In this document: one piece after another, positions 1 through 8,478 of the stretch
Position numbering within the stretch: the first letter of the stretch is position 1
Layout: each line of letters starts with the position of its first letter
NCBI GenBank assembly: GCA_900757865.1
Contig: CAAEPH010000032.1
Span: forward strand, 42,631-106,630
Direction: 5' to 3'
DNA: 64,000 nucleotides
Origin: an uncultured Sutterella sp.
GTDB lineage: Bacteria > Pseudomonadota > Gammaproteobacteria > Burkholderiales > Burkholderiaceae_F
Program-made: the position numbers and the translations under genes
Notes under the pieces: model-generated
The model's input: the letters and a program-made list of their open reading frames with translations, nothing else
Told to the model about the DNA's origin: nothing
Database searches by the model: none

Positions 1-192
1 GGGGCTTACCCCGCGCTTGCTCACTTCTTTGCTGCGTCGCTCCCCGATCAGTACACCATCATCAATCGTGAAGAAGACTTAGGCATCCCAGGGCTTCGCA
101 AAGCCAAAGAAGATTGGAATCCGATGGGACGCCTGGAGAAAGGTTACATCACCGTGCTGCCTGAACGTGAATCGGAAGGCGCTCAGGCCTGA
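1..192 (+). CDS. C-terminal end of a DUF2156 / LPG_synthase_C domain protein (partial)
   Basis: The window opens inside a reading frame that runs from base 1 to a TGA at 190-192. The visible 63 residues contain INREEDLGIPGLRKAKEDW, which matches the conserved C-terminal block of the LPG_synthase_C (DUF2156) fold, where an (I/V)NREqDlGipGLRkaK pattern precedes a short basic tail. Members of this GNAT-like family include aminoacyl-phosphatidylglycerol synthases and uncharacterised cytosolic relatives. The N-terminal part lies outside the window, so membrane segments and substrate cannot be judged. A strong rho-independent terminator follows 33 bases later, so this is the end of its transcription unit. 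Confidence 0.62.
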   Translation, partial: GAYPALAHFFAASLPDQYTIINREEDLGIPGLRKAKEDWNPMGRLEKGYITVLPERESEGAQA

Positions 193-224
193 AGCGATCT
201 CGCTCATTGTCCTTAAAAGTGAGT

Positions 225-257
225 GGCCCAGTGCACGATCACACTGGGCCGCTTTTT
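225..257 (+). terminator. Rho-independent terminator of the upstream partial gene
   Basis: Perfect 9-bp arms (GGCCCAGTG at 225-233 and CACTGGGCC at 242-250) with an 8-base loop, followed by a T5 run at 253-257. Confidence 0.85.
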
Positions 258-339
258 GTTGGGGTACCCGCAAGGCTCGAGCCCTCAAATCACAGCACCA
301 ACAGTGGGGGGCGATTTTTGATAGCTCGTGACGCGGCGA

Positions 340-594
340 TTACCATTGATAACCCGCACCCAACGACCCGTCAAAATGCCCCTGAGAGTTTCCACTACCG
401 GTAACCTTCACGACCCAGTTTCCGCTCTCGGTGACATGCGAGATACCCAAGGCATAGCCCGTTTCGCCTCGATATGTGCCCGCTGACATCGCCAACAGGC
501 TTTTGCCCGGTTGATAAGCTTGCGGTAGACCCGCGGTGGCGATTGCCATGGCGACCCCGGCTTGAGAATCCTTTTCCACCTCGTTAAGACGACT
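340..594 (-). pseudogene. Remnant of a trimeric autotransporter adhesin: YadA-type membrane anchor only
   Basis: The last ~84 residues of this frame match the YadA anchor domain (type Vc secretion). It starts with a short coiled-coil neck (SRLNEVEKDSQAGVAMA), then the hallmark AGLPQAYQPGKS, then alternating strands with GTYRGETGYALGIS, and ends GAGYQW with an aromatic last residue. An intact gene would carry a signal peptide, a long passenger and a stalk before this. Here the homology stops at about base 594 and an unrelated hairpin lies at 621-658, so only the anchor survives. The frame stays open to about 675, but residues upstream of the neck show no adhesin character. It lies just downstream of a complete type Va autotransporter on the same strand. 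I read it as a decayed gene rather than a functional small protein. A recombination reservoir is possible but not shown. Confidence 0.72.
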
Positions 595-620
595 CTTAAG
601 CAATGACGCGCGTATTAAGC

Positions 621-658
621 AATGGGGTCCCGTGCTGTTTACACGAGACCCCATTTTT
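621..658 (+). terminator. Hairpin with T-run between the autotransporter and the YadA remnant
   Basis: Arms AATGGGGTC (621-629) and GACCCCATT (647-655), with CGTG/CACG pairing inside, and T5 at 654-658 on the plus strand. It is oriented as a rightward terminator although both neighbours are leftward. On the minus strand the hairpin is not followed by a T-run, so it would terminate the autotransporter transcript only weakly. Confidence 0.55.
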
Positions 659-719
659 ATGATGTGTGAGCCCACAAAAGAGTGTTCATGTGTTCACCCG
701 AGGCGTTACGCCTACTGCA

Positions 720-3700
720 TTAAAAATGCCAACGTGCTCTGACGCTTCCCGCGACACCAGAGCGTTTCCCTGTGTACGCCGTGAGATCACCACCGAAGAC
801 AAATCGACCATTCGCTAGACTCGATTGAGCGCCTAAGGTCATAAAGCCCGTTGTGCCGTTAACGTCGTCGGATTGAAGAGCAAGTTCCCCGGCGCTGTCG
901 GTGATGGTGCCTTCAGCCTTGGCACCAAAGGTTTGTTCCACACCAAGACCGGCCATCAGATGCGTGTGCGTGCTCATCGGATAGGAGAGCTGTGTACCTA
1001 AGCGCACACGATGCGAGGTGAGCGAGTCCATATGTAGACGCGCACCTTCCACACCATCGGCACCCGCCAAATCAACATTCTTGCCGTTCACGCCATCGTA
1101 GAAGTAAGCTACATAACTGCGCCAATTCCACGCACCCAGCATCACGTCTCGATAAATCCCAAGGTGAGCACCCCAGTAGATGTGGTGCCGATCCACGTCC
1201 GTGGCTTTGCCTTGAAGTTCGAGTGGCGCGTCAAAGTTAGCATCTAACCACCCTGCCTTGGCGTACCCCGTCACGTACCACGGCGTGTCGCCAATCGGTG
1301 TATCCGCGAACACCCCAAGACCAAACCAGTTGTGTGAGCCGTCCGCATCCACGCGACCCGTCGAAAGCCCCGTTTCGGTGTCGAGCGACCCATGACCCAT
1401 TTCGGTGAAGATTCCGCCACGAAGACTACCTAACGTCAACTGGTAGCCCAATAGACCGGTTACCGTATTTTCCTTCAGACGCGAATCAGCGTGTAAGGTC
1501 GTACGTTGCGCTTTAGCTGCCGCAAAAAGACCATCTGCCTTTTCGCTATCCAACGTCTTGTGCAACGTTTCCACGAGGAGATCATCGGTTGCATAAAGTG
1601 CTCCCAACGAGCTCAACATGGAACCTGTTAAGGTCTGCGTGCGTTCGTTGAGCTGATTTTCGGGTTTGGGCAAAGGATCAGGCTCATCAGTGCCGGGATC
1701 TGTTCCAGGATCCGTACCTGGATCTGTTCCGGGGTCAGTTCCGGGATCGGTGCCTGGATCAGTGCCTGGGTCAGTGCCGGGATCGGTAGCATTGGGATCC
1801 ACAATCTTCGCAATCAATTCGTTATCCGTTTTGAGAAGCAGATCGTATTGATTGGCCGCCAACTTAGCGACTAGCACTCTCGACAACGATGGTTGACTCG
1901 TGAACGTAACGTCTTTACGAAGCACGTTTAAGGGTTTGGTAGTGTCCGTTGCAGCCAGCGCCGCATTATTCAACGTGAACCCCTTATCACTCTTAACGAG
2001 CTTGAGCTCAGTATCCACCGCCAAATTGCTGTCTTTGGTCAAGATGGCAATGCCAGCGTCACCTTCATCGGTGAACTTAACCGCCTCACCCGTGACGTGA
2101 ACAGCGTAATCAGCGTCGGGCCCTGGCGTGTAAATTTGCAAGCGCGAATGAGGACCCACGTTAAGCGCCGTGAGCGTAGATGGCGCGAAGGTATCCGTAA
2201 TCGTTCCGTCATCATTGAGCGCCATCACTGTCCACACGGACATCGGTTCGGAGGCGCAAGACTTGCACCCTAAGTTCAGGGACAGCTCTTTACCCAACGA
2301 CTCCGTCGTACCTGTAAAGATCACCGCGCCTTCACTGGAGGAGTTCACACGTAACGTGCCTTGATTCTGCGTTGTGAGGACGACAGATTGAGGAGTATCG
2401 GGATTGTCCTTAAAGCCCTTGAAACCTTTTTGAATATCCACGACGGAGTTATCTGTCGCCATGACCGCTTGGGTCATGTTGGTTTCAAACGTATCCTTCA
2501 CGATGATCTGAGAAGAGCCGTCACCGTATATAGCTGCACTGACTGTATCGGGAGACCCCTTATTTTCAGTACCATCAGAATAAATCTTGGCATTACCAAC
2601 GGTGATTTGACCGTTGTCCAGAGCAATCAAACCGTGAACTTGGTCACTGGTGTTGGTGGCATCGACCTGCACCGTGCCATTCACTATGACCTGGGTCCCC
2701 TGACGCGCACTGATACCCATCACCTTATCTGCATTCGACACAGACATTGTGAGATCTTTTTGCAAATCGATTATCGACTGGCTGTAACCATGGACACCAT
2801 AAGCTTCTTGAAGAGCATCAGTGGCCTGCATCTTAAAATCGCCTTTCACATTGCCAGCAACGCTTAAATGTGAGCTCACTTCGGCAGGGGTATTGCTCGA
2901 ATTGTCAATCACCGCAACTTGGCCAGTAAAACCTATTGCCTTGGCATAAATTTCGCCTATAGAGTTTGATTGACCCGTACCGCCCAGTGATACTGCCTTG
3001 AAGTGGTTACCCCCCTTTTCAGCCGTCACAGTCAAGAGGCCAGTTAATGCGAACTGACTTGCTCCTCCAATCTGAATGCCTTTGGCATCAGCATCACCAA
3101 TTTCAGCAATCGTTACGGTGACAGGGCCTTCAACCGTAAGTTGACGATCGACCTCAATACCGGTTGCCGTAGAGAGTTTTTTGGGTGCGTTAATATTGAT
3201 TTCAACTTCTTTAAGGTGAAGTTCATGGTCTTTATCGGTTGGCATCCCAGTCGGTAGAGTACCTCCTTTTGCACTGATCCCTACCAACTCACCTTTATTG
3301 GTTGCTGCGCCCCCGTCCATAATGATGGTTAGCTTTCCCTCAGCTCCACCGTAAGCCCCGTTGTTCCAGGAAAGCGCAGTAGCGTGTTGATCGTTTTTTC
3401 CTCTAACAAGCGTAACCTTAGTCGGTCCATTAAACTGCACTCGAGCACCTTTATCGGAGAAAAGCCCATAGAATCTTGAGTCTCCTGGTTTAGACAGCGA
3501 CTGACTACGGTCCATGTCTATCGTAAGTTCGTTTTTGAATACGACGTTAGTATTGTTCCGAGCATCAATGGCTGACCATGCACCTGGTCCATGAAGTTTA
3601 ATCACTTTATTTTCAAAAGTCAGATTAACAGTCCCGTCTACCCACTTAGACGGTCCAGCCTTGATTAAAGAGCGGTAATGACCGTATGGTTCATTGGTTG

Positions 3701-4118
3701 GAGGGTTTTTAGTAAAGAGATCCGCTTGTTCTACAATCAGTGTTCCCCCAGTAAAAACATGGTTGCCAAAGGCTATCTCAGTATCAATTACATTGGATTT
3801 TCTATCGTTAGGCTTCAGGCTTCGGAGCGTTAGAGTTTTTCCTTCAGCAATAGTCAATGTAAACGTATTCCCCACGCCTGGTTCGGCCGCGACTGCAGCC
3901 GCCTTGGTTTCGTAAACAGTATCTTCCGTAAATGTTGTCGACTCTTTAATCGGATCATTAACTTCAGCAACAGCTACAGTACTCCAGACAGCCATTAGCG
4001 CAATCGCTAGATGGGTCGGTTTGAAGGCAGAGGTGGAAAGCTTGACCTTATGAAGGGAGGATTTTTTAGGATATGGCGCTAGCTGTTGGGGAGGGGCAAA
4101 TATTGCTACTGTATGCAT
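720..4118 (-). CDS. Type Va autotransporter (classical monomeric autotransporter), probable surface or adhesive protein
   Basis: About 1132 residues. The start is placed at 4118 because AAAAGGAT lies 7-8 bases upstream; an in-frame extension to 4145 has no better ribosome site. The signal region is long (about 50 residues): a basic stretch, then a hydrophobic core and an AVA-E cleavage site. The passenger (to about residue 775) is rich in T, V, N and G with repeated short beta-strand patterns, as expected of a parallel beta-helix. A linker of eight DPGT units follows at about residues 778-811, then PKPENQLNERTQTLTG, the usual lead-in to the barrel. The last ~300 residues show autotransporter beta-domain features and end RWHF with a terminal aromatic. 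No protease or esterase motif is visible. Surface display by its own barrel is family knowledge; an adhesin role is inference. A 12-bp repeat lies inside the gene. Confidence 0.88.
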   Translation of the reverse strand: MHTVAIFAPPQQLAPYPKKSSLHKVKLSTSAFKPTHLAIALMAVWSTVAVAEVNDPIKESTTFTEDTVYETKAAAVAAEPGVGNTFTLTIAEGKTLTLRSLKPNDRKSNVIDTEIAFGNHVFTGGTLIVEQADLFTKNPPTNEPYGHYRSLIKAGPSKWVDGTVNLTFENKVIKLHGPGAWSAIDARNNTNVVFKNELTIDMDRSQSLSKPGDSRFYGLFSDKGARVQFNGPTKVTLVRGKNDQHATALSWNNGAYGGAEGKLTIIMDGGAATNKGELVGISAKGGTLPTGMPTDKDHELHLKEVEININAPKKLSTATGIEVDRQLTVEGPVTVTIAEIGDADAKGIQIGGASQFALTGLLTVTAEKGGNHFKAVSLGGTGQSNSIGEIYAKAIGFTGQVAVIDNSSNTPAEVSSHLSVAGNVKGDFKMQATDALQEAYGVHGYSQSIIDLQKDLTMSVSNADKVMGISARQGTQVIVNGTVQVDATNTSDQVHGLIALDNGQITVGNAKIYSDGTENKGSPDTVSAAIYGDGSSQIIVKDTFETNMTQAVMATDNSVVDIQKGFKGFKDNPDTPQSVVLTTQNQGTLRVNSSSEGAVIFTGTTESLGKELSLNLGCKSCASEPMSVWTVMALNDDGTITDTFAPSTLTALNVGPHSRLQIYTPGPDADYAVHVTGEAVKFTDEGDAGIAILTKDSNLAVDTELKLVKSDKGFTLNNAALAATDTTKPLNVLRKDVTFTSQPSLSRVLVAKLAANQYDLLLKTDNELIAKIVDPNATDPGTDPGTDPGTDPGTDPGTDPGTDPGTDPGTDEPDPLPKPENQLNERTQTLTGSMLSSLGALYATDDLLVETLHKTLDSEKADGLFAAAKAQRTTLHADSRLKENTVTGLLGYQLTLGSLRGGIFTEMGHGSLDTETGLSTGRVDADGSHNWFGLGVFADTPIGDTPWYVTGYAKAGWLDANFDAPLELQGKATDVDRHHIYWGAHLGIYRDVMLGAWNWRSYVAYFYDGVNGKNVDLAGADGVEGARLHMDSLTSHRVRLGTQLSYPMSTHTHLMAGLGVEQTFGAKAEGTITDSAGELALQSDDVNGTTGFMTLGAQSSLANGRFVFGGDLTAYTGKRSGVAGSVRARWHF
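1686..1787 (-). repeat. 12-bp in-frame tandem repeat coding for the DPGT linker
   Basis: Eight consecutive 12-base units (plus-strand form ATCnGTnCCnGG with third-base variation) plus a partial ninth, encoding Asp-Pro-Gly-Thr between passenger and barrel. Units differ at silent positions, so the array is not a recent clonal expansion. Because 12 is a multiple of three, copy-number change would alter linker length without breaking the frame. Confidence 0.9.
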
Positions 4119-4686
4119 TTTTAAATCCTTTTGCATCAATCTCATTGCCTTTATGTTCGACTAACTTTTCTGCATAAAGAAGCAAGGAGATGGGTTGGTC
4201 ATTGGGGATAGTAAAAAAGGACTCGATCTTGCACTCAGGGCAACAAAACAAGTCCTAATAAAAATGAGAAACAGGCATGGTCGATCCTGATTCTTTTTGC
4301 TTAAGTATAACACCCAGAATGTTCTACCTAAAATATATTTTTTCTTCCTTTGTCGGAGAGGCAACAAATAGTGAATATATCAAGAGACGGCAATAACCAC
4401 TCTTTTTCCTTGGTGCTTCTTAAGGGAGAATTTCTCATTTACGTGAACACTCAAGCACCGCCCCATGTCGTCCGCACTGCATCCAATGTTTTATCTCAGC
4501 TTACTTGTGTGAGAAAACGTGACAAAACGTCTCTACAGCCAATAGTCGCTCTACAGCCCTCTTCGCTTTATGCTAGAATCGCTTCCATGCAATTTGAGAC
4601 AAAGTCTCAAATTCCTTCTTTTCCCTATGCGAGTGCGTAAAGCGAATCTCACTCATGTGTTCTCTTGATGTCACTCGCCCTACCGG
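4119..4686. other. Divergent intergenic region between autotransporter and zur-like gene
   Basis: About 570 A+T-richer bases holding the upstream regions of two divergent genes. The zur-side end has a possible -10 (TAGAAT at 4574-4579 inside TATGCTAGAAT) and the perfect palindrome listed separately. The middle part (4300-4550) has no coding region I can support. Confidence 0.5.
4591..4613. promoter_or_regulatory. Perfect inverted repeat upstream of the zur-like gene (candidate operator)
   Basis: AATTTGAGAC (4591-4600), spacer AAA, GTCTCAAATT (4604-4613): 10-bp arms without mismatch. It lies about 12 bases downstream of a TATGCTAGAAT -10-like element and about 75 bases before the regulator's start, a natural place for an autoregulatory operator. 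It does not resemble the AT-centred GTTATAATATAAC-type Zur box of enterobacteria. No long T-run follows, which argues against a terminator. Confidence 0.45.
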
Positions 4687-5124
4687 ATGGACTTTTCCTT
4701 TTCTACCATGGCTCTCTATCAGACGCGACAACGTGAAGAACTGCTCGAAGTGCTTAAAGCCTCGCGTGGACACGCACTCAGTGCCACCGAGCTCTTTCAT
4801 GCGCTTCAAGCCAAGTCGAGTCCCATCAGCCGTGCCACGGTTTATCGACTGTTGGGCCAGTTGGCCACGCTAGGCCTGGTGCGCTGCTGGCGAGAAAGCC
4901 AGCGAGGTACTGCACTTTATGAGCTGGCTGCCGAGGCGGACGTCGCAGACGTGCGTTGTCGTGCTTGCGAGCGCGTCTATCACGTTCAGTGCCGTGAGTT
5001 GGGTGAGATGGCCCAAAATGTGCGTGAGCATTTAAGTGCTGAGCACGGCTTTACGCTCGATCCCTTTGCTCCCCTTTTTTCCGGGCTTTGTCCAGACTGT
5101 CGCAAAAAGTCCTCCAAGGAGTAA
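4687..5124 (+). CDS. Fur-family metalloregulator, probably zinc uptake regulator (Zur-like)
   Basis: 145 residues, or 138 if the ATG at 4708 (MALYQTRQREELLEVL) is used; neither start has a clear Shine-Dalgarno sequence. The N-terminal winged helix contains the Fur pattern LSATELFHAL...ISRATVYRLLGQLATLGLVR. The C-terminal half carries two CxxC pairs (CRAC near residue 97 and CPDC near residue 138), the structural zinc site of this family. The next gene starts 7 bases after the stop and the three genes downstream form a zinc ABC importer. A zinc-sensing repressor of that importer is therefore the simplest reading, though Fur or PerR paralogues cannot be excluded from sequence alone. The sensory His/Cys ligands look partly conserved (YHVQC, CRACERVYH). 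Confidence 0.8.
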   Translation: MDFSFSTMALYQTRQREELLEVLKASRGHALSATELFHALQAKSSPISRATVYRLLGQLATLGLVRCWRESQRGTALYELAAEADVADVRCRACERVYHVQCRELGEMAQNVREHLSAEHGFTLDPFAPLFSGLCPDCRKKSSKE

Positions 5125-5131
5125 CTTCACT

Positions 5132-6370
5132 ATGACACGCACCTTCTCTCGACGTCGTTTACTCGTAGCCACCTTGGCTGCCGTCACGCCTTTGGCTCTC
5201 TCGGGGCTGGGTCTTAATGCCATCACGGCCCAAGCGGCCTCGCCCAACCCCAATGCTGCGCACCCGGTGCTCAACGTGGTCACCACGATCTTTCCTCCGT
5301 TTGACTTTGTACGTGCCATCGGTGGGGATCGCGTGGCGGTCTCGCTCTTACTTAAACCCGGACAAGAAGCGCACACGTTTGAGCCCACGCCCGCGGACGT
5401 CAAACGCATTCAAGCGGCCGACCTCTTTATTTACACCGGAGGTGAAAACGACACCTGGGTTGAGGGACTCTTGGATAGTCTTGGCGACAAGTCACCTCAG
5501 ACGGTGCGATTGATTGACCTTGTGCCCACGCTCGCCGAAGAAGTGGTCGAAGGAATGGAAGACGATGATGATGGTCACGATCACGATCACGATCACGAGG
5601 CTGAGCGTGACCATCAGAACGATGGCCACACAAACGAGCAAAACGAACAAAGCGAGCAAAGCGCCGAGAAGACTGCTACCGCGCAATCTGAACCAACGGC
5701 CGACACCACCAGCGATGCATCTGTCGACGCCAGCTCAAAGAGCGACGTGGAACCCCCTGCGGACGCGCCGGACCATCACGGGGAATCCACGACGGAAAAC
5801 GCTACCGCGTCGAGCGAATCCGCCGAGGATGACGATCCCCCCGCGGACGAGCACGTCTGGATGTCGCCCAAAAACGCGGAAGCGATCGTCACGCAGCTCG
5901 CCGCGCTTTTGGGTGAACTCGATCCTGCCGGGAAAGTCCTGTACGACGCGAACGCGAAAGTCTATAACGAGCAGCTCAACCGCCTTGATAAAGACTTTTT
6001 AGACATGGTGGCCTATGCGCCTCGGAAAACCATTTTGGTGGGGGACCGTTTCCCCTTCCGTTACCTTGCCGCGCGCTATGGTCTTCACTACTACGCCGCG
6101 TTCCCGGGGTGCTCGGCGCAAACGCGACCGTCAGCAGCCACCCTCGCCTTTTTGGTGAAGAAAACGCGCGACGAAAAGTTGCCCATCATTTTCCGTGTGG
6201 CCGGTAGCTCCTCTCGAATTGCGCAAGTGATTGCTGAGCCGGCGGGCTCGAAGGTGTTAGTGCTTCACGCCTTGCACAACCTCTCGCCCGACGAAATGCG
6301 CCGAGGTGAGACCTACCTCACGCTGATGCGCGCCAATCTCAATGCGCTCAAAACAGCGCTTTACGCCTAA
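5132..6370 (+). CDS. znuA: Zinc ABC transporter, periplasmic zinc-binding protein ZnuA
   Basis: 413 residues from the ATG at 5132, with AAGGAG 10 bases upstream overlapping the end of the regulator gene. The N-terminus MTRTFSRRRLLVATLAA looks like a Tat or Sec signal with three arginines and ends near TAQAA. The cluster A-I fold is visible: LNVVTTIFPPFDFVRAIGG, the GQEAHTFEPTPADVKRIQAADL block with a metal-ligand His, DEHVWMSPKNAEAIV with the second His, and VGDRFPFRYLAARYGL. Between them (residues ~141-239) is an unusually long acidic, His-rich then Ser/Thr/Asp/Glu-rich insertion containing HDHDHDHE. This is the charged flexible loop of zinc-specific members, enlarged to about 100 residues. 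It captures periplasmic zinc for ZnuBC. First gene of a znuA-znuC-znuB operon behind a Zur-like regulator. Confidence 0.9.
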   Translation: MTRTFSRRRLLVATLAAVTPLALSGLGLNAITAQAASPNPNAAHPVLNVVTTIFPPFDFVRAIGGDRVAVSLLLKPGQEAHTFEPTPADVKRIQAADLFIYTGGENDTWVEGLLDSLGDKSPQTVRLIDLVPTLAEEVVEGMEDDDDGHDHDHDHEAERDHQNDGHTNEQNEQSEQSAEKTATAQSEPTADTTSDASVDASSKSDVEPPADAPDHHGESTTENATASSESAEDDDPPADEHVWMSPKNAEAIVTQLAALLGELDPAGKVLYDANAKVYNEQLNRLDKDFLDMVAYAPRKTILVGDRFPFRYLAARYGLHYYAAFPGCSAQTRPSAATLAFLVKKTRDEKLPIIFRVAGSSSRIAQVIAEPAGSKVLVLHALHNLSPDEMRRGETYLTLMRANLNALKTALYA

Positions 6371-6396
6371 GGGAACGGGGAAAAAACGAGGTCATC

Positions 6397-7194
6397 ATGA
6401 CAGAAACGCCCTCCTTGAAAGCGAGCGAACCCTTGTTGTCGCTTGACGAAGCGAGCTTTGGTTACGGGCATAAGCTTGTGTTACATAACGTCAATCTCGC
6501 CATTTACCCAGGTGACTACATCTGCATCGTGGGCGAAAATGGCGCGGGCAAAAGCACCTTGATGAAAGGGCTCTTGGGGCAGCTCAGCCCACTTACCGGT
6601 GACCGACGCCTCTCGCCACAGCTTTTAAGCGAAGGCGTAGGCTACGTCGCACAAGCCAATGCCGTGCAAGGGGATTTCCCGGCAGGCGTGCGCGAAGTGG
6701 TCCTCTCGGGGCGATTGGCAAAACTCGGGTGGCGCCCGTTTTACTCTCGCGCCGACCGTGCAGCGGCCGACGAAGTGATGCGCGACTTTGATTTGGCGCA
6801 TTTGGCGCGCCAGAGCTGTCGCACGCTCTCAGGCGGGCAACTGCGTCGCGTGCTGATCGCGCGCGCGTTTCTTGCGTGCTCCTCCCTTTTGATGCTCGAC
6901 GAACCCGCTGCGGGGCTTGATCAGCGAAACGCGGACCACGTGATGACGTTGCTCTCACACATCAATCAGCGCCACGGCACAGCCGTTGTTCAAATCACGC
7001 ACGACGCGACCGTCACGAAACGTTGGGCGACAGCTGTCTGGCGCGTTGAAGGCGGTCACGTGGTGGTGGAGCGCTCGCGCCCCACGGGCACCAGTGCCGC
7101 AACGGAACCCACGTGCCTCGCCTGCGCACAGGCGCGCGGCACCCAAGATGAGGCGAGTGCTCGTGCTGGACTCTTTGGAGGCTATCGCTCATGA
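6397..7194 (+). CDS. znuC: Zinc ABC transporter, ATPase subunit ZnuC
   Basis: 265 residues. All ABC-ATPase landmarks are present: Walker A GENGAGKST near residue 47, Q-loop YVAQAN, signature LSGGQLRRV near residue 145, Walker B LLMLDEPAAGLD near residue 166 and the switch His in QITHD. The family normally has ~230-250 residues; the extra C-terminal part (CLACAQARG onward) is Cys- and Ala-rich. It powers zinc import through ZnuB on the cytoplasmic face. The stop overlaps the start of znuB by 4 bases, implying translational coupling. The gap to znuA is only 26 bases. Confidence 0.9.
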   Translation: MTETPSLKASEPLLSLDEASFGYGHKLVLHNVNLAIYPGDYICIVGENGAGKSTLMKGLLGQLSPLTGDRRLSPQLLSEGVGYVAQANAVQGDFPAGVREVVLSGRLAKLGWRPFYSRADRAAADEVMRDFDLAHLARQSCRTLSGGQLRRVLIARAFLACSSLLMLDEPAAGLDQRNADHVMTLLSHINQRHGTAVVQITHDATVTKRWATAVWRVEGGHVVVERSRPTGTSAATEPTCLACAQARGTQDEASARAGLFGGYRS

Positions 7195-8021
7195 TGGCAG
7201 ACTTTTCTCCCGTGACAAGCCTCACGGAGCTTTTCTCTTACCCCTTTATGGTCCGAGCGTTTATTGTGGGAACGCTCTCTGCGATGGCAGCGGCCCTGGT
7301 GGGGGTGCCACTCGTACTGCGTCGCTTTAGCATGATCGGCGACGGACTCTCGCACGTCGCCTTTGGCGCCATTGCCGTCGGAATGGTCTTTCAGGCTGCC
7401 CCCTTAGCCGTTGCCCTGCCCGTGGTTGCGGTCGCGGCCTTTTGGCTACTCAAAGCCGCTGACGGTCGAGCGCTCTCGGGCGACGCGGCGATTGCGATGC
7501 TCTCCTCAACGGCACTTGCGACCGGGATTACCGCGGTGAGCCTCACCGAGGGGTTTAACACCGACGCCGAGAGCATTCTCTTTGGCTCAATCTTGGGGCT
7601 CACCAACACCGACGTCATCATCTCGGGCGTGGTTGCCGTCGCGGTCATTGCAGGGGTTGTCCTGCTCTTTCCACGACTTTTTTCGCTTGTTTTCGACGCG
7701 GCCTACACCGAAGCAACGGGATTGTCGGTGCGACGCCTCTCCACCATCCTGGCGCTTATGACCGCGCTCACGGTGGTAACTGGCATGCACATCATGGGGG
7801 CGCTTTTGATTTCGAGCCTCATCGTCTTTCCCCCGATGAGCGCCATGCGGCTGTTTGACCGCTATGTGCCGGTCTGCTGGGCTGCTGCCTTGATCGCACT
7901 CGTCGCACTCTGGTCCGGGCTTTTGGCGTCGTACTATTTGGCACTGCCCGCTGGTGCTGCGATCGTGCTCACCAATACACTTATCTACCTTCTCACTCGC
8001 CTTTTAGGTGACCGACGCTAA
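7191..8021 (+). CDS. znuB: Zinc ABC transporter, permease subunit ZnuB
   Basis: 276 residues with about eight hydrophobic segments, matching the ABC-3 permease family. Characteristic stretches are VGVPLVLRRFSMIGDGLSHVAFG near the N-terminus (the FSMIGDGLSH motif is typical of ZnuB/MntB permeases) and a later AAYTEATGLSVRRL coupling-helix region. It forms the inner-membrane channel with ZnuC and ZnuA. The start codon overlaps the znuC stop by 4 bases. No clear terminator follows within 100 bases. Confidence 0.9.
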   Translation: MMADFSPVTSLTELFSYPFMVRAFIVGTLSAMAAALVGVPLVLRRFSMIGDGLSHVAFGAIAVGMVFQAAPLAVALPVVAVAAFWLLKAADGRALSGDAAIAMLSSTALATGITAVSLTEGFNTDAESILFGSILGLTNTDVIISGVVAVAVIAGVVLLFPRLFSLVFDAAYTEATGLSVRRLSTILALMTALTVVTGMHIMGALLISSLIVFPPMSAMRLFDRYVPVCWAAALIALVALWSGLLASYYLALPAGAAIVLTNTLIYLLTRLLGDRR

Positions 8022-8478
8022 CTTAACCCAGGCCTACAAAGGCACCTTGGGGTGAGAGGCGACGGCAGCACCACTCCCATCCTCGCCCTAAGGTAACGCT
8101 CAAGCAATTACGCTTTCCCTTGAGCGCCAACACGGTTCCACTCCTCAAGTAAAGCAACTCTGTCACTGACAGACATGACAAAACTGCCAAGGGCGTAGTC
8201 ACCGGACACTTTTCCTTCCCTTTTGGCCCGTTTGAGGTAGTTCTTGAGTTAGCTCTTTTGGGGGAAATCTGCGAAAATGATTCTAAGGAAAGCGTCCAAC
8301 GCAGGCCACTGTTTCGGGTCGTCAAATACCCCTCATAAAAGCGTTGCAACAATACGCTGACGTCTCTTTTTTTTCGGTCGCCTCTAGCCACAACCTGTTA
8401 GTGCTATCGGGCTGAGGATGCCTCCGATCGAGGCGCAGCTTTCCACCGATTTTTGTCTTTTTTGTTGTGAGAACAACC
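8022..8478. other. Intergenic region after znuB
   Basis: No convincing coding region. Immediately before the next start lies a small inverted repeat TTGTT-GTGAG-AACAA (8462-8476) that covers the place expected for a ribosome site and could be regulatory; support is weak. Confidence 0.4.
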
